A stretch of DNA of 64,000 nt from Hormiphora californensis (Eukaryota; Ctenophora; Tentaculata; Cydippida; Pleurobrachiidae): contig CM035354.1 in assembly GCA_020137815.1 (NCBI GenBank), positions 4,230,296 through 4,294,295 of the forward strand, read 5' to 3'. The notes below the pieces were generated by a model, which worked only from the letters and a program-made list of their open reading frames with translations, made no database searches and had not been told where the DNA came from. Both the position numbers and the translations under genes were made by a program. Position 1 is the stretch's first letter. Each line of letters opens with the position of its first letter. Positions 26,529-54,620 of this stretch are shown one piece after another.

Positions 26529-29500
26529 TCATTGAAGATACCGGTAGATGGATCGGAGTGCTGAGTTGGGTACAAACCGTTCCCCGTCAAAGAGGTCAAA
26601 GTACTTGCCAAGGTGACTGTGACTCACCTCACCCCTACACGGCACGAGGTTCTCCTGGGCTGCGTACCTGTGAGAGAGGAATATGGATGTTAGATATTAC
26701 ACATGTAAACACATGAAGAAAGTACAGTGATTAAGTTGGGGTAGTTAACACATGTTGGATAAATAATAAAGCAAATGGAGTGGGAGCTGTCTTTGTTAAT
26801 GAGGTGTAAACAGTAGAAAACCTACAATGCTAATAACTAAAAGAGAGAAGGAACCTATCATAAAATAATCATAACTCTGTCTTCTCTCGCTCTTTCAATT
26901 ACTGCATCGCGGATCGCCTTGTTGAGTAAGTCTCCACCCCCTTATTCAACAATCATCGCCCCTTGTAATTGTTAGCCCTCCCCATATACCTGATACAGTG
27001 TAACAGTGTTACTCATTTCTTCCTATAATTTACCTGTTACTGTCGTTGTCGGCCAGTACATAGTAGAATGGCTGGTTATCTTGGAGTCTGAGACTTCCTA
27101 CCCCCATCTGTAACTGCCACTCGGCACTCTCCTGACACGTTTCATCCCAACCCCGGATAACACAGGTGTAGTTATACCTGCAGGGTTTAAAGGGGGTTAA
27201 GGGTACGCTAACCAAAATTTTTTTTCGAGTGCAGGGAAATCTCTCACCGTAGGGTTGTAGGCCATACCAAGGAGACCTCAAATATGCAATTTTAGCCCTT
27301 AAGTCGAATTCATATTTTTGCTACAGCTGTTTAAAAAATGTCCTGAAAATACGTTTTTGGCATCTCAAAAATTTTTTTTCAAAGATAGGAGCATGAAAAT
27401 TTGGGGATTTGAAGAGGACATGAAGGTGAATAACCACAAAAAATTTTTTTGCAATCCGAGCTGATTTCCGGTCCTGAGATGGATTTCTTTTTTTCCACTT
27501 TAACGCCCTATTTGGCAAAGTTCCGAAAACATGTGAAAGCTGTAAATTGGTGAAAAGTTGCGTCTAACGATTATCTAAGTGGCCATAAATTTTGGGCGTG
27601 TCCTTATTTGAGATAAGCTGTACGGAGTTTTTTTTGTGAAAGCCGTCATTTCAGAAATAAATAAATTCCCTGTATCTCAAAAACGGCTGATCGTAGAGAC
27701 CTGAGACTATGCTTAAACGATTCAGAAGGTCCGATTTTGGGGGGGTCTTCTGAGAGACATTTTGCTCCTACTTCAACCGTTTTTGCTGTAATTGCGAAAA
27801 ACAATAACCCATCTTCGCCATCGTGGATTTTTTGTGATTTTGTTTTTGATGATTATAGGGACCCATATGGACCAAATAGTGAAGGAATTAGCTTGTTAAA
27901 CATTTTTCCATAGTTTCGGTCCTTTCTTAGCTAAAATTCCCTAATTACAGGATATTGGAGTTTAGCTTTTGCCCTTTTCATAGAATTTGTTTTTCGCAAT
28001 TACAGCAAAAACGGTTGAAGTAGGAGCAAAATGTCTCTCAGAAGACCCCCCCAAAATCGGACCTTCTGAATCGTTTAAGCATAGTCTCAGGTCTCTACGA
28101 TCAGCCGTTTTTGAGATACAGGGAATTTATTTATTTCTGAAATGACGGCTTTCACAAAAAAAACTCCGTACAGCTTATCTCAAATAAGGACACGCCCAAA
28201 ATTTATGGCCACTTAGATAATCGTTAGACGCAACTTTTCACCAATTTACAGCTTTCACATGTTTTCGGAACTTTGCCAAATAGGGCGTTAAAGTGGAAAA
28301 AAAGAAATCCATCTCAGGACCGGAAATCAGCTCGGATTGCAAAAAAATTTTTTGTGGTTATTCACCTTCATGTCCTTTTCAAATCCCCAAATTTTCATGC
28401 TCCTATCTTTGAAAAAAAAATTTTGAGATGCCAAAAACGTATTTTCAGGACATTTTTTAAACAGCTGTAGCAAAAATATGAATTCGACTTAAGGGCTAAA
28501 ATTGCATATTTGAGGTCTCCTTGGTATGGCCTACAACCCTACGGTGAGAGATTTCCCTGCACTCGAAAAAAAATTTTGGTTAGCGTACCCTTAATTATGG
28601 GGCAGGTGGCATGAAGGAATTATACAAGGGGGAGATGTGATATGATGAGGTGTCTAAGGTCACATAAATAATAAATTTGGGTGGGTATATTTTATCAGCT
28701 GCTGTCAGAGCATTGGCCTGGCTGACAGATCTGCAGCTACTTTTGTCTGCTACGAGTTATAGGACCTACCTTCTGTGAAGCATGACTTGTCCAATATTGA
28801 AAGTCACGTGACTCGGCTTTACATCTTTTACAGTAAACCTCCGTTTCTGTCGTTCCCTCTCCTCCTCGATCTCTTTCTCGATATCGGAGGATAGAGGTCC
28901 CAAAAAGGGGCACCGGACCCCCAGTTTTAAGGCCACCTGTGTCAGTGAGTCCCTTGAGGCGAACTCAGGTTGTATCCTATGCAGTAGCTTGTAAAGATTG
29001 TACATGAAGCTGAACCCCCGTCTGCCGTGACTAAAGTTAATTGCATTACGTAGTAACCTTGCCAGAACTTCCCAGGCAGTTGCCTCAGCGAAGTATGCCT
29101 CATTATCGTTGATGGGCGCCATTGGGCACAGTTGAAGGCACCGGGCCCGGGTATAAATAGCACCCTTGTGGAAGGCATCCACGTACATGGTGTCCCCGGA
29201 AGTTGCCCTGAACCCGAGTAGAAAGTGCCGGGGGAAATTGGTTAACTGTAGGTGAACCCCCAACCTCCTCGCTACCTCATGGTATATGATCGACAGGGTG
29301 ATCGGTATACCAGATTTGGATAGGAACACCTTATCTATCTGATTGTTCTCCACATTGTAGTAGTTGTCACTCTCACCCCGAAACTGCTCCTTTGTGAACA
29401 TAGCCGTGTTGATGGCTGTTAGGACATCCTCAATAGTCGACTCTGGAGTCAGTAGGGCACGTGCTGACTCTGCTAAAGCTGCAACTCCCTCCCCCACAGG

Positions 29501-30073
29501 GTAGGGCTCTGGGGTGGGAGGGTCGAGGGAGCACGTTCCAAGCCACTGGGACACCGCCAGACTCCCTTCAAACACATTCCTGTTCTGATCAAGCGTGGTG
29601 AGGATGTGAGCTTGGGATATGGCAGCCAGGAGATGTCGGGCATAGTGAACCCTGGTTAGGTCAGTAAACTCATTCTTCCGCTCCGTGTACACCAGTCTGG
29701 TGAGGTGGAGGGTAACGAGGTGTCGCGTGGTGGAATCCGAGAGACACTCCCTGACCATACCACTCTGATGATCAATATCAACCAGTAGAAAGGGAAGGTG
29801 GGTGAAGGAGAGTTCTGTTATGTACCGCTCACACCGCTGGATGATCTGGTAGCGACGCTTGAAAATCTCGAAACCTCTAAAACTCAAGGTCGGAATATCG
29901 TGGTCTCCTGGGAGGGCCAGCCTCCATCGTGCGAGCTGGGTCAACCATAACCTCCTGCTAGTTCGGACCAGGTCAAGGAGGGATTTCGAGGAGGAGGAGA
30001 GGGAGAGGAGGGAGGCGAGGGGAAGGTAGAGAAGTAGGTGGTCTAGTATCTCCACGGGTAACGACAGTAACAT
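26529..30073 (-). CDS. FBXO21: FBXO21, F-box / transglutaminase-like / YccV-like protein
   Basis: Exons 28770-30073, 27034-27177, 26529-26667; phases 2 and 2; 528 aa. Residues 1-45 are an F-box (LPVEILDHLLLYLPLASLLS). The middle is a SirB1/transglutaminase-like region (YYNVENNQIDKVF, SGIPITLSIIYHEVARRLGV, NFPRHFLLGF). The last two exons form a YccV-like hemimethylated-DNA-binding-type domain (YNYTCVIRGWDE, QPFYYVLAD, RYAAQENLVPC). The order matches FBXO21, the substrate receptor of an SCF ubiquitin ligase. Somewhat shorter than the human protein. Intron 1 contains the large TTAA-flanked palindrome. Start chosen because the F-box begins at once after the ATG. Confidence 0.95.
27201..28590. mobile_element. 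1.4-kb fold-back element with TTAA flanks
   Basis: Two near-identical inverted arms of about 600 bp around a roughly 190-bp centre (about 27800-27990). Ends are GGGTACGCTAACC and its complement, flanked on both sides by TTAA (27197-27200, 28591-28594), the piggyBac target signature. The same 65-codon frame occurs on both arms in opposite directions, which only reflects the palindrome. No transposase. Located in FBXO21 intron 1. Confidence 0.9.
28702..28728. repeat. Short dispersed repeat, copy (CTGTCAGAGCATTGGCC)
   Basis: Core CTGTCAGAGCATTGGCCTG followed by a CTGACAG end; two further copies at 16752-16772 and 38786-38808. Confidence 0.6.
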
Positions 30074-30807
30074 GTTGGTGTTGTTAGCATCTTGATTTTC
30101 TGATGTAGGGCATATCGAGCTAGATAGGAGGATGTCAGGAGTTAGTGAGGGTGTTAGAAGGGTATTGGCCCAATACTATTGGGAAGGTGTTGGGAGTTAG
30201 TGACAATATTAAATATTATACTAGGTCATGGGCGGGGCCAGACCCCGGTTTGGCAGTGCGCTAAGATCGGGTCGGCGCCGCCAGACAGGGAGAAAGGGGT
30301 TAGGTCAATAACGGGTCGGGCCCGAGGGTTATCGGGTTGAAGCATTGAAAACAGTAGTCATGGAAACTGGATACTACAATAACAGGCTTTGTACAGAAGT
30401 GATAACAGATCAGAAAAAACACAAAATAAAACTGCTAATAGGTTAAATAAACTCTGAAGTTAAAATGTGGATTAGTGTTTGTTTGTTTGTTTATCGGGAT
30501 ACGGCTCTGGCTAGAAATGTGGCACCTTCCCTGTTTTACTTTTTGGCGCCGAAGATCCCATCTGGGCATTTGAGAATCAAATCGGGTTCTGACACCTTCC
30601 CTGTTTTATGAGTTCTGAACCAACTATAGTTGTCTTGTTCGACCCTTTCTCTCCGGTTAGAATCCTACACCAACCCCTCAAGGTTGGCACACCATATCCT
30701 TGTGTATCCTACACCTCCCTTGTTCGACCATTTCTCTCCGGTTAGAATCCTAAACCTCCCATCAGCACCTCACCAACTAAGGTTGGCATAGCATATCTTT
30801 GTGTGTC
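30074..30807. other. Intergenic region upstream of FBXO21
   Basis: FBXO21 start side and the CIB stop side. Includes two copies (about 30630-30690 and 30715-30800) of a sequence with the core GTTCGACC...TTCTCTCCGGTTAGAATCC, part of a dispersed intronic/intergenic family. No coding sequence seen. Confidence 0.5.
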
Positions 30808-33800
30808 CTACACCTCCATGAAAAAGTTGGAGGTGAATTCTGGGCTCTTCTGAATTATCTCCTCAAATTCCAGTGCCATTATCGTCCTAAAATACAATTT
30901 AATTGTAGGGTTGCGTAAAACTAAACTAAAATATATATGAGATAATTGAAGGATGGTTAGGTTTGGAACTTGGAACAACGGTCACCTTGACAACTGATTC
31001 TCATAACCACCAAAATTAATGGGGCCCAACTAAACCCCAATTAACTCACTCATTTTCATCCAGATCACATTCCTTCAGAATGTTATCCACGATTCCATCC
31101 ACATCCTCCGTCCTCATCCTATCTCCAGTTACCCTGTTAACCAGCTCCTCAAGATCTGTCCTATCTATCATCCCATCATCGTTAAAGTCATATATCTGGA
31201 GATGGTTGCCATGGTTAATAGAAAACATATACATTTCTGGAGATGCAATAGTTACCATGGTCACCAAGACGTTCCGGTTAACAGCTGAGGGGTTTTAGTG
31301 AGGGGGAGGGGGGTCTAACACAGTTGTATCGTACTGACCTTGAAGGCGTATGCTGATTTCAGGTCTTTGGGTGCTTCCAAGCTCATGACGGAGAGCATGT
31401 CCAGGTAGTCGCTAAAGGACATGTTACCAGAGTGGTCATCCGAGAATACCTGGGAGTAGGAAGAGGGGTTTAAGGGTTGTGACTATAGGTTATTCGGGGG
31501 GCCGGGTTATATTAGGGCAGAGACGAAGTGGTTAGAGGTTGAGGGTGACGGGGAGTAAAGGAAACGTGATTTATAGGAAGGGCAACAGTCGTCCTGCCAT
31601 GACGCGATATGAGGGTCAGGTGTGATGTTGTCAAATGAGCTCTTTAAAGACCTTTTTAGTTATCTTCACCACGTCACGCTCGCCCCCTCCCCCACTGTGA
31701 CATGGTCAATGATCATTGGTCGATCCGTTATGGAGGTAGTGGAACTACCACTACCGCTCAAATCTTGTTACTTACTCAATAACTCAAATCGGGATTCAGG
31801 TGGTTTTTGGCACCATAATACGTCAAAAAAGACAGGTGGGGGCATTTACTACTCATTCAAAATATTGTATTTTTAGTGAAACCATGGCCTTCCTTGCAAA
31901 ATCTGGGGTTTTTTGGGCGACGCACCAAATATGGTCGACTGTCGATCACATATATCCGATTTCAAATTCTTGACCAGTTTTAAAAACGAGGGTTGAGGCG
32001 AAGAGGGTAGTCATTAGTGGGATAGGAGATGAGAGAGTTGAGAAAGAGAAGGGAAGAGAAGGGAAGATCTTGAGAATAAAAGGGAGAGAATTGAGAAAGA
32101 TGTATTTTTGCTACAGGTGTTCTCAATCTTTTGTCAGAAACAAATCTACACAGGTGGATCACACTATATAAAAAGATGGTCGTCCTCCCATCAACAACTA
32201 GTTAACTCCTTTCTTGTACCAGTATATATATTGCTCATTGACCTCTCATTCTCTCCCGCAAAGTTCACAAAGGTGTGACATTTGCTGTGTCAGGATCTTT
32301 TCGCTGTGTGAATCCTATTGTAATTCTATAGCTCCATCAGGGACCAAGACTCGAAGTAGGATGTTGAGCCGCTAGTCCTCTTAGAATATCTCTAAAGAGA
32401 GGCAGCTGTTAGGATATCATTATATTGGTAGCCCTCTAACACCTGCCTTGGTCCTAATTCCTAGGTTCCTGAGTCTACTATAACAGAAGGAACCTAGGAA
32501 TTAGGATCAGGACAGGTGGTAGATAGAGGGCTACCAATAATATAATATCTTTACAACTATAAAGATTAATAGTTTCAACAAATTTGTAAAGAATTCTGCC
32601 GCCTTGTGTTCCTAATATATCTTGACTTGTTCCCCAGACTCTCTGGATTTACATTAGTAACTAACCTATAGAGGCTAGACGAGTACTATTACACCATCAC
32701 TGCAAACACCATTATAACCCCTAATACCCCCTCCCCCTATTCCTACACCCAGCTGCTAATACCCTAAAGCTGCTAAAAGAGAGGTCGAGGCGGTCATGTC
32801 CAAGTTCACCCCGCTAGCCAGCGACGTATAGGGTTGTGCCGTCGTACCGGAAGCGCCGTGCCCCGGTGATACCAGGGGCACGGAGAAGTTGCGAAAAAAA
32901 ACCCCCTTCCCCTGTAGATCTAGAACACCATGGGCATGACGAATTCTACATTAGGTGCAGATACTGTCCCAACTGACACCTTTCCATTCCATTGTTACTT
33001 TGTGGTAACAATTCTACTGGTATACGGAGTCACAGGTACAGTGAAGTTAGCATCATGATTCAGCTCAGGATTAAGTTTGATCTTCAGTTCCCTCCCTGGG
33101 AATTATCAAATATAAAATTCCACAGGAGTATTAGCTGGTATGATTGAAGCACACTATAACACTCCCTCTCTCCACCTCAGGTAATGCACTATTCCTAGCA
33201 GGCCTTCTCCACAAGAACGTTATCCGACTAGAACGGATATCTCGTATTATCATCACCAGCATTGCAGTGATGGATCTCTCCGGGATTGTCATCCTCTTCC
33301 TACCCGCACTGATAACTAAAATAGCGGGGAAGTGGGTGCTGGGTGATATGGTGTGTAAGATTCTCAGCAATTCCATCTATATTATTGTACTGGATAAAAT
33401 ATGGCTTGTTCTCGCTCTCTGTAGCTTCAGGTTAGAGTCACTTCATAATATTAGGTTGTCCAAGAAATAATGTCGCGAGCCGATTTCTCCAACTTAACTC
33501 AACAATTTCGGTATACAACTTTTTCTAGCACCTTGATCTAACCCTTGTCTGTATATAACAAGTGTCTGTTTTGAAAAATTTGATTTTTGACATCCCTTGG
33601 TGAACCCGGAAAAATTGCAAAAAATTTTGCCGCTGAACGAGATTTCCGTGCATGTTAAAAAAACTGTTATAGTTATTTAATCAAGCATCTGTAAGATTTT
33701 TAATGACATCAAGCTTGTTTATTAGACAAATATCTATCTTTTGAGTGGTGAATGAAGTCACAGATCCAATTTGTCTCGGAGCTATGGAGCTCTGAAAAAT

Positions 33801-35559
33801 TTTGGTCAAAATCGGAAATTGTCACTTCCGGGATACTTCATGTTTGATTGGATTGGTGAATGATAAATTTTTTGATGGTAATTAATAGTCCCAACTAAGC
33901 TTTTAACCGTAGTAAAGTTAACTTTTGGCTTTGGTAAGGTTTTGAGGTGAAAAAATGCGGTTTTTTGAAAGTCCCGATTTTTGGGTCCAAAATCGAGGTA
34001 AAATTTTTCGTTTTTTCACTTTTTTGGGGTAGATTTACTAAGTTTGCCGTTTCCATAGAACGCGTCGAGACTAAAATCGCATGGGTACGATATCTTTGGA
34101 CGATGGGCTATCGATTGACGCCATTTAGAGTTCTGGAAACTTAAATGGCTTCCTTCCAGCGACGTTTTAAAATTTGCAAAACTCCCGTTCAGCGGCAGAG
34201 CGACTTCCGGTGACAGATCACCCAAATACGGGCAATGAAAATATTAGTATGAAATTCTAAATGTGTTTTTCAGACGGGAAATTGTCTACTGAACAAGATA
34301 GAACGAGTTAAAAGTCGCTAACTCATGCATTTCTACAAAAAATCGTAAGGCGACATTATTTCCTGGACAACCTAATATATAACAACACTCCCTTCATTTC
34401 CTTCTTTGGCCTCTAAAATCTCGTCCTAATTCCTAAAACCCCCGTTTCCTCAGGTTATGGAGAGTTCAGCAGAGCACTCAGAAGCCCCTACCACCTGTAG
34501 TCCCCATCACTATCGCCACCCTTCTCTCCATTTTCACCCTAACCCTCATCCTCGTGGAGATATTAATGGCGGGAGGGCAGGAACCTGTCCTTATCAGGCT
34601 CACCTGCAGCCCCGTCCTGGTGGAATGGAACTGCTACTTCTCCTCTGCAATCTTCCTCTCCCCCGTCCTGGGCATGATACCCCTCACCATCCTCATCAAG
34701 CGGGCCATCAAACATTCCAATAGGAGGGCCAACAAGAAGTGCAGGGCTGTCAGGAAACCACTCCTCATTCTGAGCGCGGTGTTGTTTCTGGAGGGTTTGA
34801 CCCTTGTGCCCTACGCGGTATATGTCCTAATGAACTATCTCACGAAACTCAAGTCGGACACCCTGGACTTTCTCTACTTTACTGGACTTTACAGTATTGG
34901 GGTTAACCTGTGTGGGCACAGTGCCACTTTCCTGATCGCTAACAGAGACCTCCGGAGGTTCATCATGCGAGGATTTAAAGTAGTGTGAACTGTGTGTTGA
35001 ACTGTGTGAACTGTGTGATCAAAGTAGTGTGAACTGTGAGCTAAAAGTTGTGTGAACTGTGTGTGTTCAAAGTAGTGTGAACTGTGTGTGTTGAGTGTTC
35101 CAAGTGTGAACTGTGTGTGTTCAAAGTAGTGTGAAATGTATGTTCTTTCTTCCTAAAAAGTGACAATTGATAATTCTATACCTTGCATATTCTATCCTTA
35201 AACGGATTATTTCTCAGCTCCTCCAGTAAGATTATCTCTTCATAGTCCAGTTTAAAATTGTAGTTTCCCTGAAGAAATGCAGCCTGTACCTTCAACTCAC
35301 TCAATCTCTCGAAACTGAAACACACATGTTAGAAAAATGTTAGAATTATATGTCAGGCAGATTTAATTCCCACAGAACTTGAACAGCAAATAATGAATTG
35401 AACCAGCGTGGGTTTCTGCCTCGCCCCCTCTAAGATCTAGTTTTTGAATTACCATTACCTCTTGTAAATGTGGATTATTTCTTTCCGTGTGAAGAATGTC
35501 TCCTCTTGGTATAACTCCATCTGTTTCTCGCTCATCGGTAGGGACTGTGACGAGCCCAT
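30808..35559 (-). CDS. Calcium- and integrin-binding protein (CIB family)
   Basis: Exons 35459-35559, 35182-35314, 31339-31449, 31050-31195, 30808-30886; phases agree; 189 aa, the usual CIB length. Begins MGSSQSLPMSEKQMELY, an N-myristoylation signal, then TFFTRKEIIHIYK and LLEELRNNPFKDRICKVF, both CIB hallmarks. EF-hand 3 loop is DFNDDGMIDRTD and EF-hand 4 begins DLDENETIMALEFEE. The ending EFTSNFFMEV matches the family end. CIB proteins bind Ca2+ and short cytoplasmic helices of membrane proteins such as integrins or TMC channels. Intron 2 (about 3.7 kb) hosts a GPCR gene on the opposite strand. Paralogue (CIB1-4) not assigned. Confidence 0.93.
32411..32550. repeat. Inverted repeat (hairpin) in CIB intron 2
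   Basis: Arms of about 55 bp (GGTAGCCCTCTAACACCTG on the left; its complement with small differences on the right) around TGAGTCTACTATAACAGA. No coding content; probable MITE. Confidence 0.65.
32930..34988 (+). CDS. Rhodopsin-like GPCR nested in a CIB intron
   Basis: Exons 32930-33035, 33181-33430, 34454-34988; phases 1 and 2; 296 aa. Short extracellular N-terminus with an NST glycosylation site at residues 5-7, TM1 with the conserved GN (LLVYGVTGNALFLAGLL), TM2 with Asp (SIAVMDLSGIVILFLPAL), the ECL1 Trp and TM3 Cys (GKWVLGDMVC), TM4-TM7, and a helix-8 end RDLRRFIMRGF. The DRY box is replaced by SFR and NPxxY is not conserved, so it is a divergent class A receptor. Ligand unknown. Opposite strand to CIB, wholly inside its second intron. 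Intron 2 carries a MITE. Confidence 0.85.
33451..34375. mobile_element. Mariner-like MITE, copy 2
   Basis: Starts TTAGGTTGTCCAAGAAATAA and ends with the complement; TA duplications at 33449-33450 and 34376-34377. 925 bp, no transposase. Its core (GAACGCGT..GAGAC, then GGGCTATCGATT) matches the copy in the AIMP2 intron. Lies in GPCR intron 2. Confidence 0.87.
34989..35140. repeat. Tandem repeat grown from the GPCR stop codon region
   Basis: Several imperfect copies of AAAGTAGTGTGAACTGTGTG follow directly on the GPCR stop, whose last codons (AAAGTAGTGTGA) form the first copy. Several copies contain the sequence of the stop codon. Confidence 0.75.
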
Positions 35560-35813
35560 TATATAGCTATGAGCACGTTTAAGGGGTTAGGAAAGTATTA
35601 AATGGAGGGAGGATGAGAGAAGACCAGAAAAGTACGGTTTGTTAGGAATATGATCAAAGTAAAAATCAATGAAATTGGTAAAATCCTGCCATTGCATTGT
35701 CTGACTAACTCTCTCACTTTCGTGTGTTAAAACATGGCACGAACCGGAACCCACCCCCTCCAGACCCCACCCCCACCAGACCCCACACGAGCAGACTCTA
35801 CTTCCCTCTATGA

Positions 35814-52009
<16,196 letters not shown>

Positions 52010-52258
52010 GGCGCTAAGTAGGGATATTGGGTTTGAGAAATGATTGAAGAAAGAGATTGAAGGGAGCGAGGGGTTGTGTGGATCACACCGTACACTCTAT
52101 GAGGGTTCGGTAGATCAAGGGAGGGGTAAACACTTATCAAAAAGATGACAATTCTAAATGAAGTTTTTATGAACGGATAAATAAATGCTATAACTTACAA
52201 AATCAATCTAAAAATCTGGAGATGTAAAAAGTGGGTGGGTGACTAAAAAACTCTGTAT

Positions 52259-53709
52259 TTACACACTCTCTGATTCTTTATAATTCCTCTTCCGATCCTC
52301 CTTCTTCTCGTCACATCTTGTATCTGCGCTCTCATCCCCAGGGAGGTTGCTATCCTCCTCTCTAGCTGGAACCCTCTGTCCCTTCTTATCAAGCAGCCAG
52401 GGAGCAGTGAACACCATTAGAAGTGCACCAAGGGGAGCTGATACTAATATCACTATGACGGCCATTGTTAGGATCGTCCCAGCCCACTCTCTCTCCTGGC
52501 TCCCCTCCTCAGTCTGACCCAGCGCATAGGACCCAATGGCAGCCTGAACAGTAGCTTTAGGGATCCAGGAGAATGCCACAAATACCCGCTCTCTGAGTGT
52601 GAGGGTGGTGAAGGTAACGGAAAGGAGGGCAGCAGCCAGTCTGAACACAAGGGAGACAGATATCACGAGTACAGCTCTCCAGAGGAAGTCCCATGTTATC
52701 AGGGTTAGATCAATATCCCTGCCTACCAAACCGAATAGCAATGGCTCACCAACCCACCATAACCAATCGACCATCTCACTAACTGTCGCATCCCCTCCAT
52801 CTCCCCAACCCTTCACAGCAGTGAGAGACATGATGATCACAGAGAGGGGTCCAGATCCGCTCATCCCTACCATGTCCATCCCGAACACAGCTGAGAGACC
52901 TAGAAGAAGGAGGAGGTAGAGTCGCAACCACCCTCCACCAGGGGGTAGAACCCATTGCAGAGTCCCTAGCAACCCTCCTAACAACACCCCTACCAACAAC
53001 TCCAGAGGACCTATCAGGATTTGTAGGGCTAATGAGCGGCCTGTTGATAGGGCAGTTGAGAGACACACCATGAAGGCACTGATGGCTACAACGTCATCAA
53101 AGGAAGATGCTGATATGAGCATGGTGGCGATATTATTACTATCCACTTCAAAGCCCCTCCCCCGGATCCGCTCCAGACAGGGAACTATAATGGCAGGAGT
53201 AACAGCGGCCATGACAAACCCCAACATAAACCCCCATACCCAGGGGAGATCGAGAATGAGAACTGATAACCCGGCATATACCGCCGCTTCCACAAAACAA
53301 GGAACAAATGCGAGTCTGAGGACTGCAAATCCCACTTTCCGGATCTCTGTAATGTCCAAACTGAGGCCTCCCTTCATCAGAATGACCATGAGGGACAATT
53401 TTTAACTGTGCTGGAAAGTGCCACGGGGACATCTCCCAGGAATGTGTTAACACCAGGAATGTTCCTAAGGGCAATACCAACCAATAACATGCCCAACATG
53501 GGTGGACAGGATATCTTCTCGCAGCACCATCCCACAGAGATGGAGAGGATTAGGAGGGAGATCAGAGAGAAGACCGGGTTTCCAGGTGCTATCACGCCAC
53601 TAGAGATAGTGTAGGGGGCGAGCAGGACCAGGAGGACAAGCAGCCAGAGGGTTAGAATGTTGAGGAGATGGACTGGACATCGGGAGAGAATCCAACTTTG
53701 GCAACGCAT
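52259..53709 (-). CDS. Na+/H+ exchanger of the NHA (SLC9B) type, apparent frameshift
   Basis: Monovalent cation/proton antiporter, multi-pass (about 12 helices). The family motifs VTPAIIVPCL, SSFDDVVAISAF (the NHA DD pair) and FSWIPKATVQAAIG are all present. The N-terminal part (53709 to about 53400) reads through helix-forming segments to VNTFLGDVPVALSSTVK, then the frame changes within a run of five A (minus strand) at about 53398-53402 and continues as LSLMVILMKGGLSLD. One extra base in the run restores the family alignment, 483 aa. So either an assembly error or a real frameshift. C-terminus is hydrophilic. Intronless apart from an acceptor just before the ATG, so a 5' UTR exon is likely. 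Confidence 0.88.
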
Positions 53710-54037
53710 TCCTGGAGGGGGAGAGGGGGAGAGAGGGGAAGTTGAGGGAGGAGAGAGAGATAGGGAACAGGCTTAGAGCTAGGGATCGGAAAATAGATTG
53801 GAGAACAAATGGTATATAAAAACAGTCGTTATGTTAGAAAAGTAATAATAATAAGTACTTATCTACAAATACAAATGTTCAATAAGTTACGAAGTATATT
53901 AGAAAACTATAGCCGTCTTTCTAACACATGAAAATAAAATCCAAAGATGAAAGTAATAAGTTAGAACTCTAAAAGCTGAATAAATACTATCGTTATCCCT
54001 CTAACTCAAATCATAATTACCGTCTGTTCCAGTCATA

Positions 54038-54478
54038 CTACCGGTTGGCTGAAAACTTAACAAATCCGGTCCGTTTGAGTGTGACAAGTATTACTAAATT
54101 GAGTACCGCCCTGATTGGGGAGAGGATTGTTGATGTGACAGCGGCTAGGGAAACTGCAGCCTTGTCCCCTGTTAGGGACTCTACCTTCACACCCATCATT
54201 CCTCTCCAATATTCAACATCAATAACTGTCCCTGCCCAACTGAGAATCGTCTCCATTTCAACACCACTTGAAAATAACACAAAGAGAGTTCCAATTGAAC
54301 TGGCCCAGGTACAGCAATCTAGTATCACATAATGCATCCCATATGTTCGAAGTGTCTTGCCCATCGACCAGGGGGCCTCTGGTTTTGGAAGAGAAAAGAA
54401 GCGGAGAGTCAGAGAGGGTGATTGTAGGGGTCGGATGAGAGGATATCGTAGTCGGCTGCTACAGAAATGTCGGATCAT
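54038..54478 (-). CDS. FAM210-like (DUF1279) mitochondrial protein
   Basis: 146 aa from the ATG at 54478. The N-terminus is rich in Arg and Ser and lacks acids (MIRHFCSSRLRYPLIRPLQS), a mitochondrial presequence. The DUF1279 core follows: LRTYGMHYVILDCCTWASS, LFVLFSSGVEMETIL, and SPIRAVLNLVILVTLKR. FAM210 proteins act at the inner mitochondrial membrane in mitochondrial translation/heme-linked functions. Coding part is one exon; TCTCACAG|GTTAG just before the ATG suggests a spliced 5' UTR. Same strand as NHA and SPT4, close spacing. Confidence 0.8.
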   Translation of the reverse strand: MIRHFCSSRLRYPLIRPLQSPSLTLRFFSLPKPEAPWSMGKTLRTYGMHYVILDCCTWASSIGTLFVLFSSGVEMETILSWAGTVIDVEYWRGMMGVKVESLTGDKAAVSLAAVTSTILSPIRAVLNLVILVTLKRTGFVKFSANR

Positions 54479-54620
54479 AGTTTCTAACCTGTGAGACTGG
54501 GATTTAAAATAGGTTAATTTGGGAACACACAGCAATCAAACAACTCAATTATCTTGAATCAAATGCAACGTTTTTAAATACAGCGGTCAAGTAATAAAAT
54601 TATTGTCTGATTTGATAGTT

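Noticed and set aside
27321-28470. Two identical 65-codon frames on opposite strands
   Set aside because: They mirror the arms of the palindrome and contain no recognisable protein signal.
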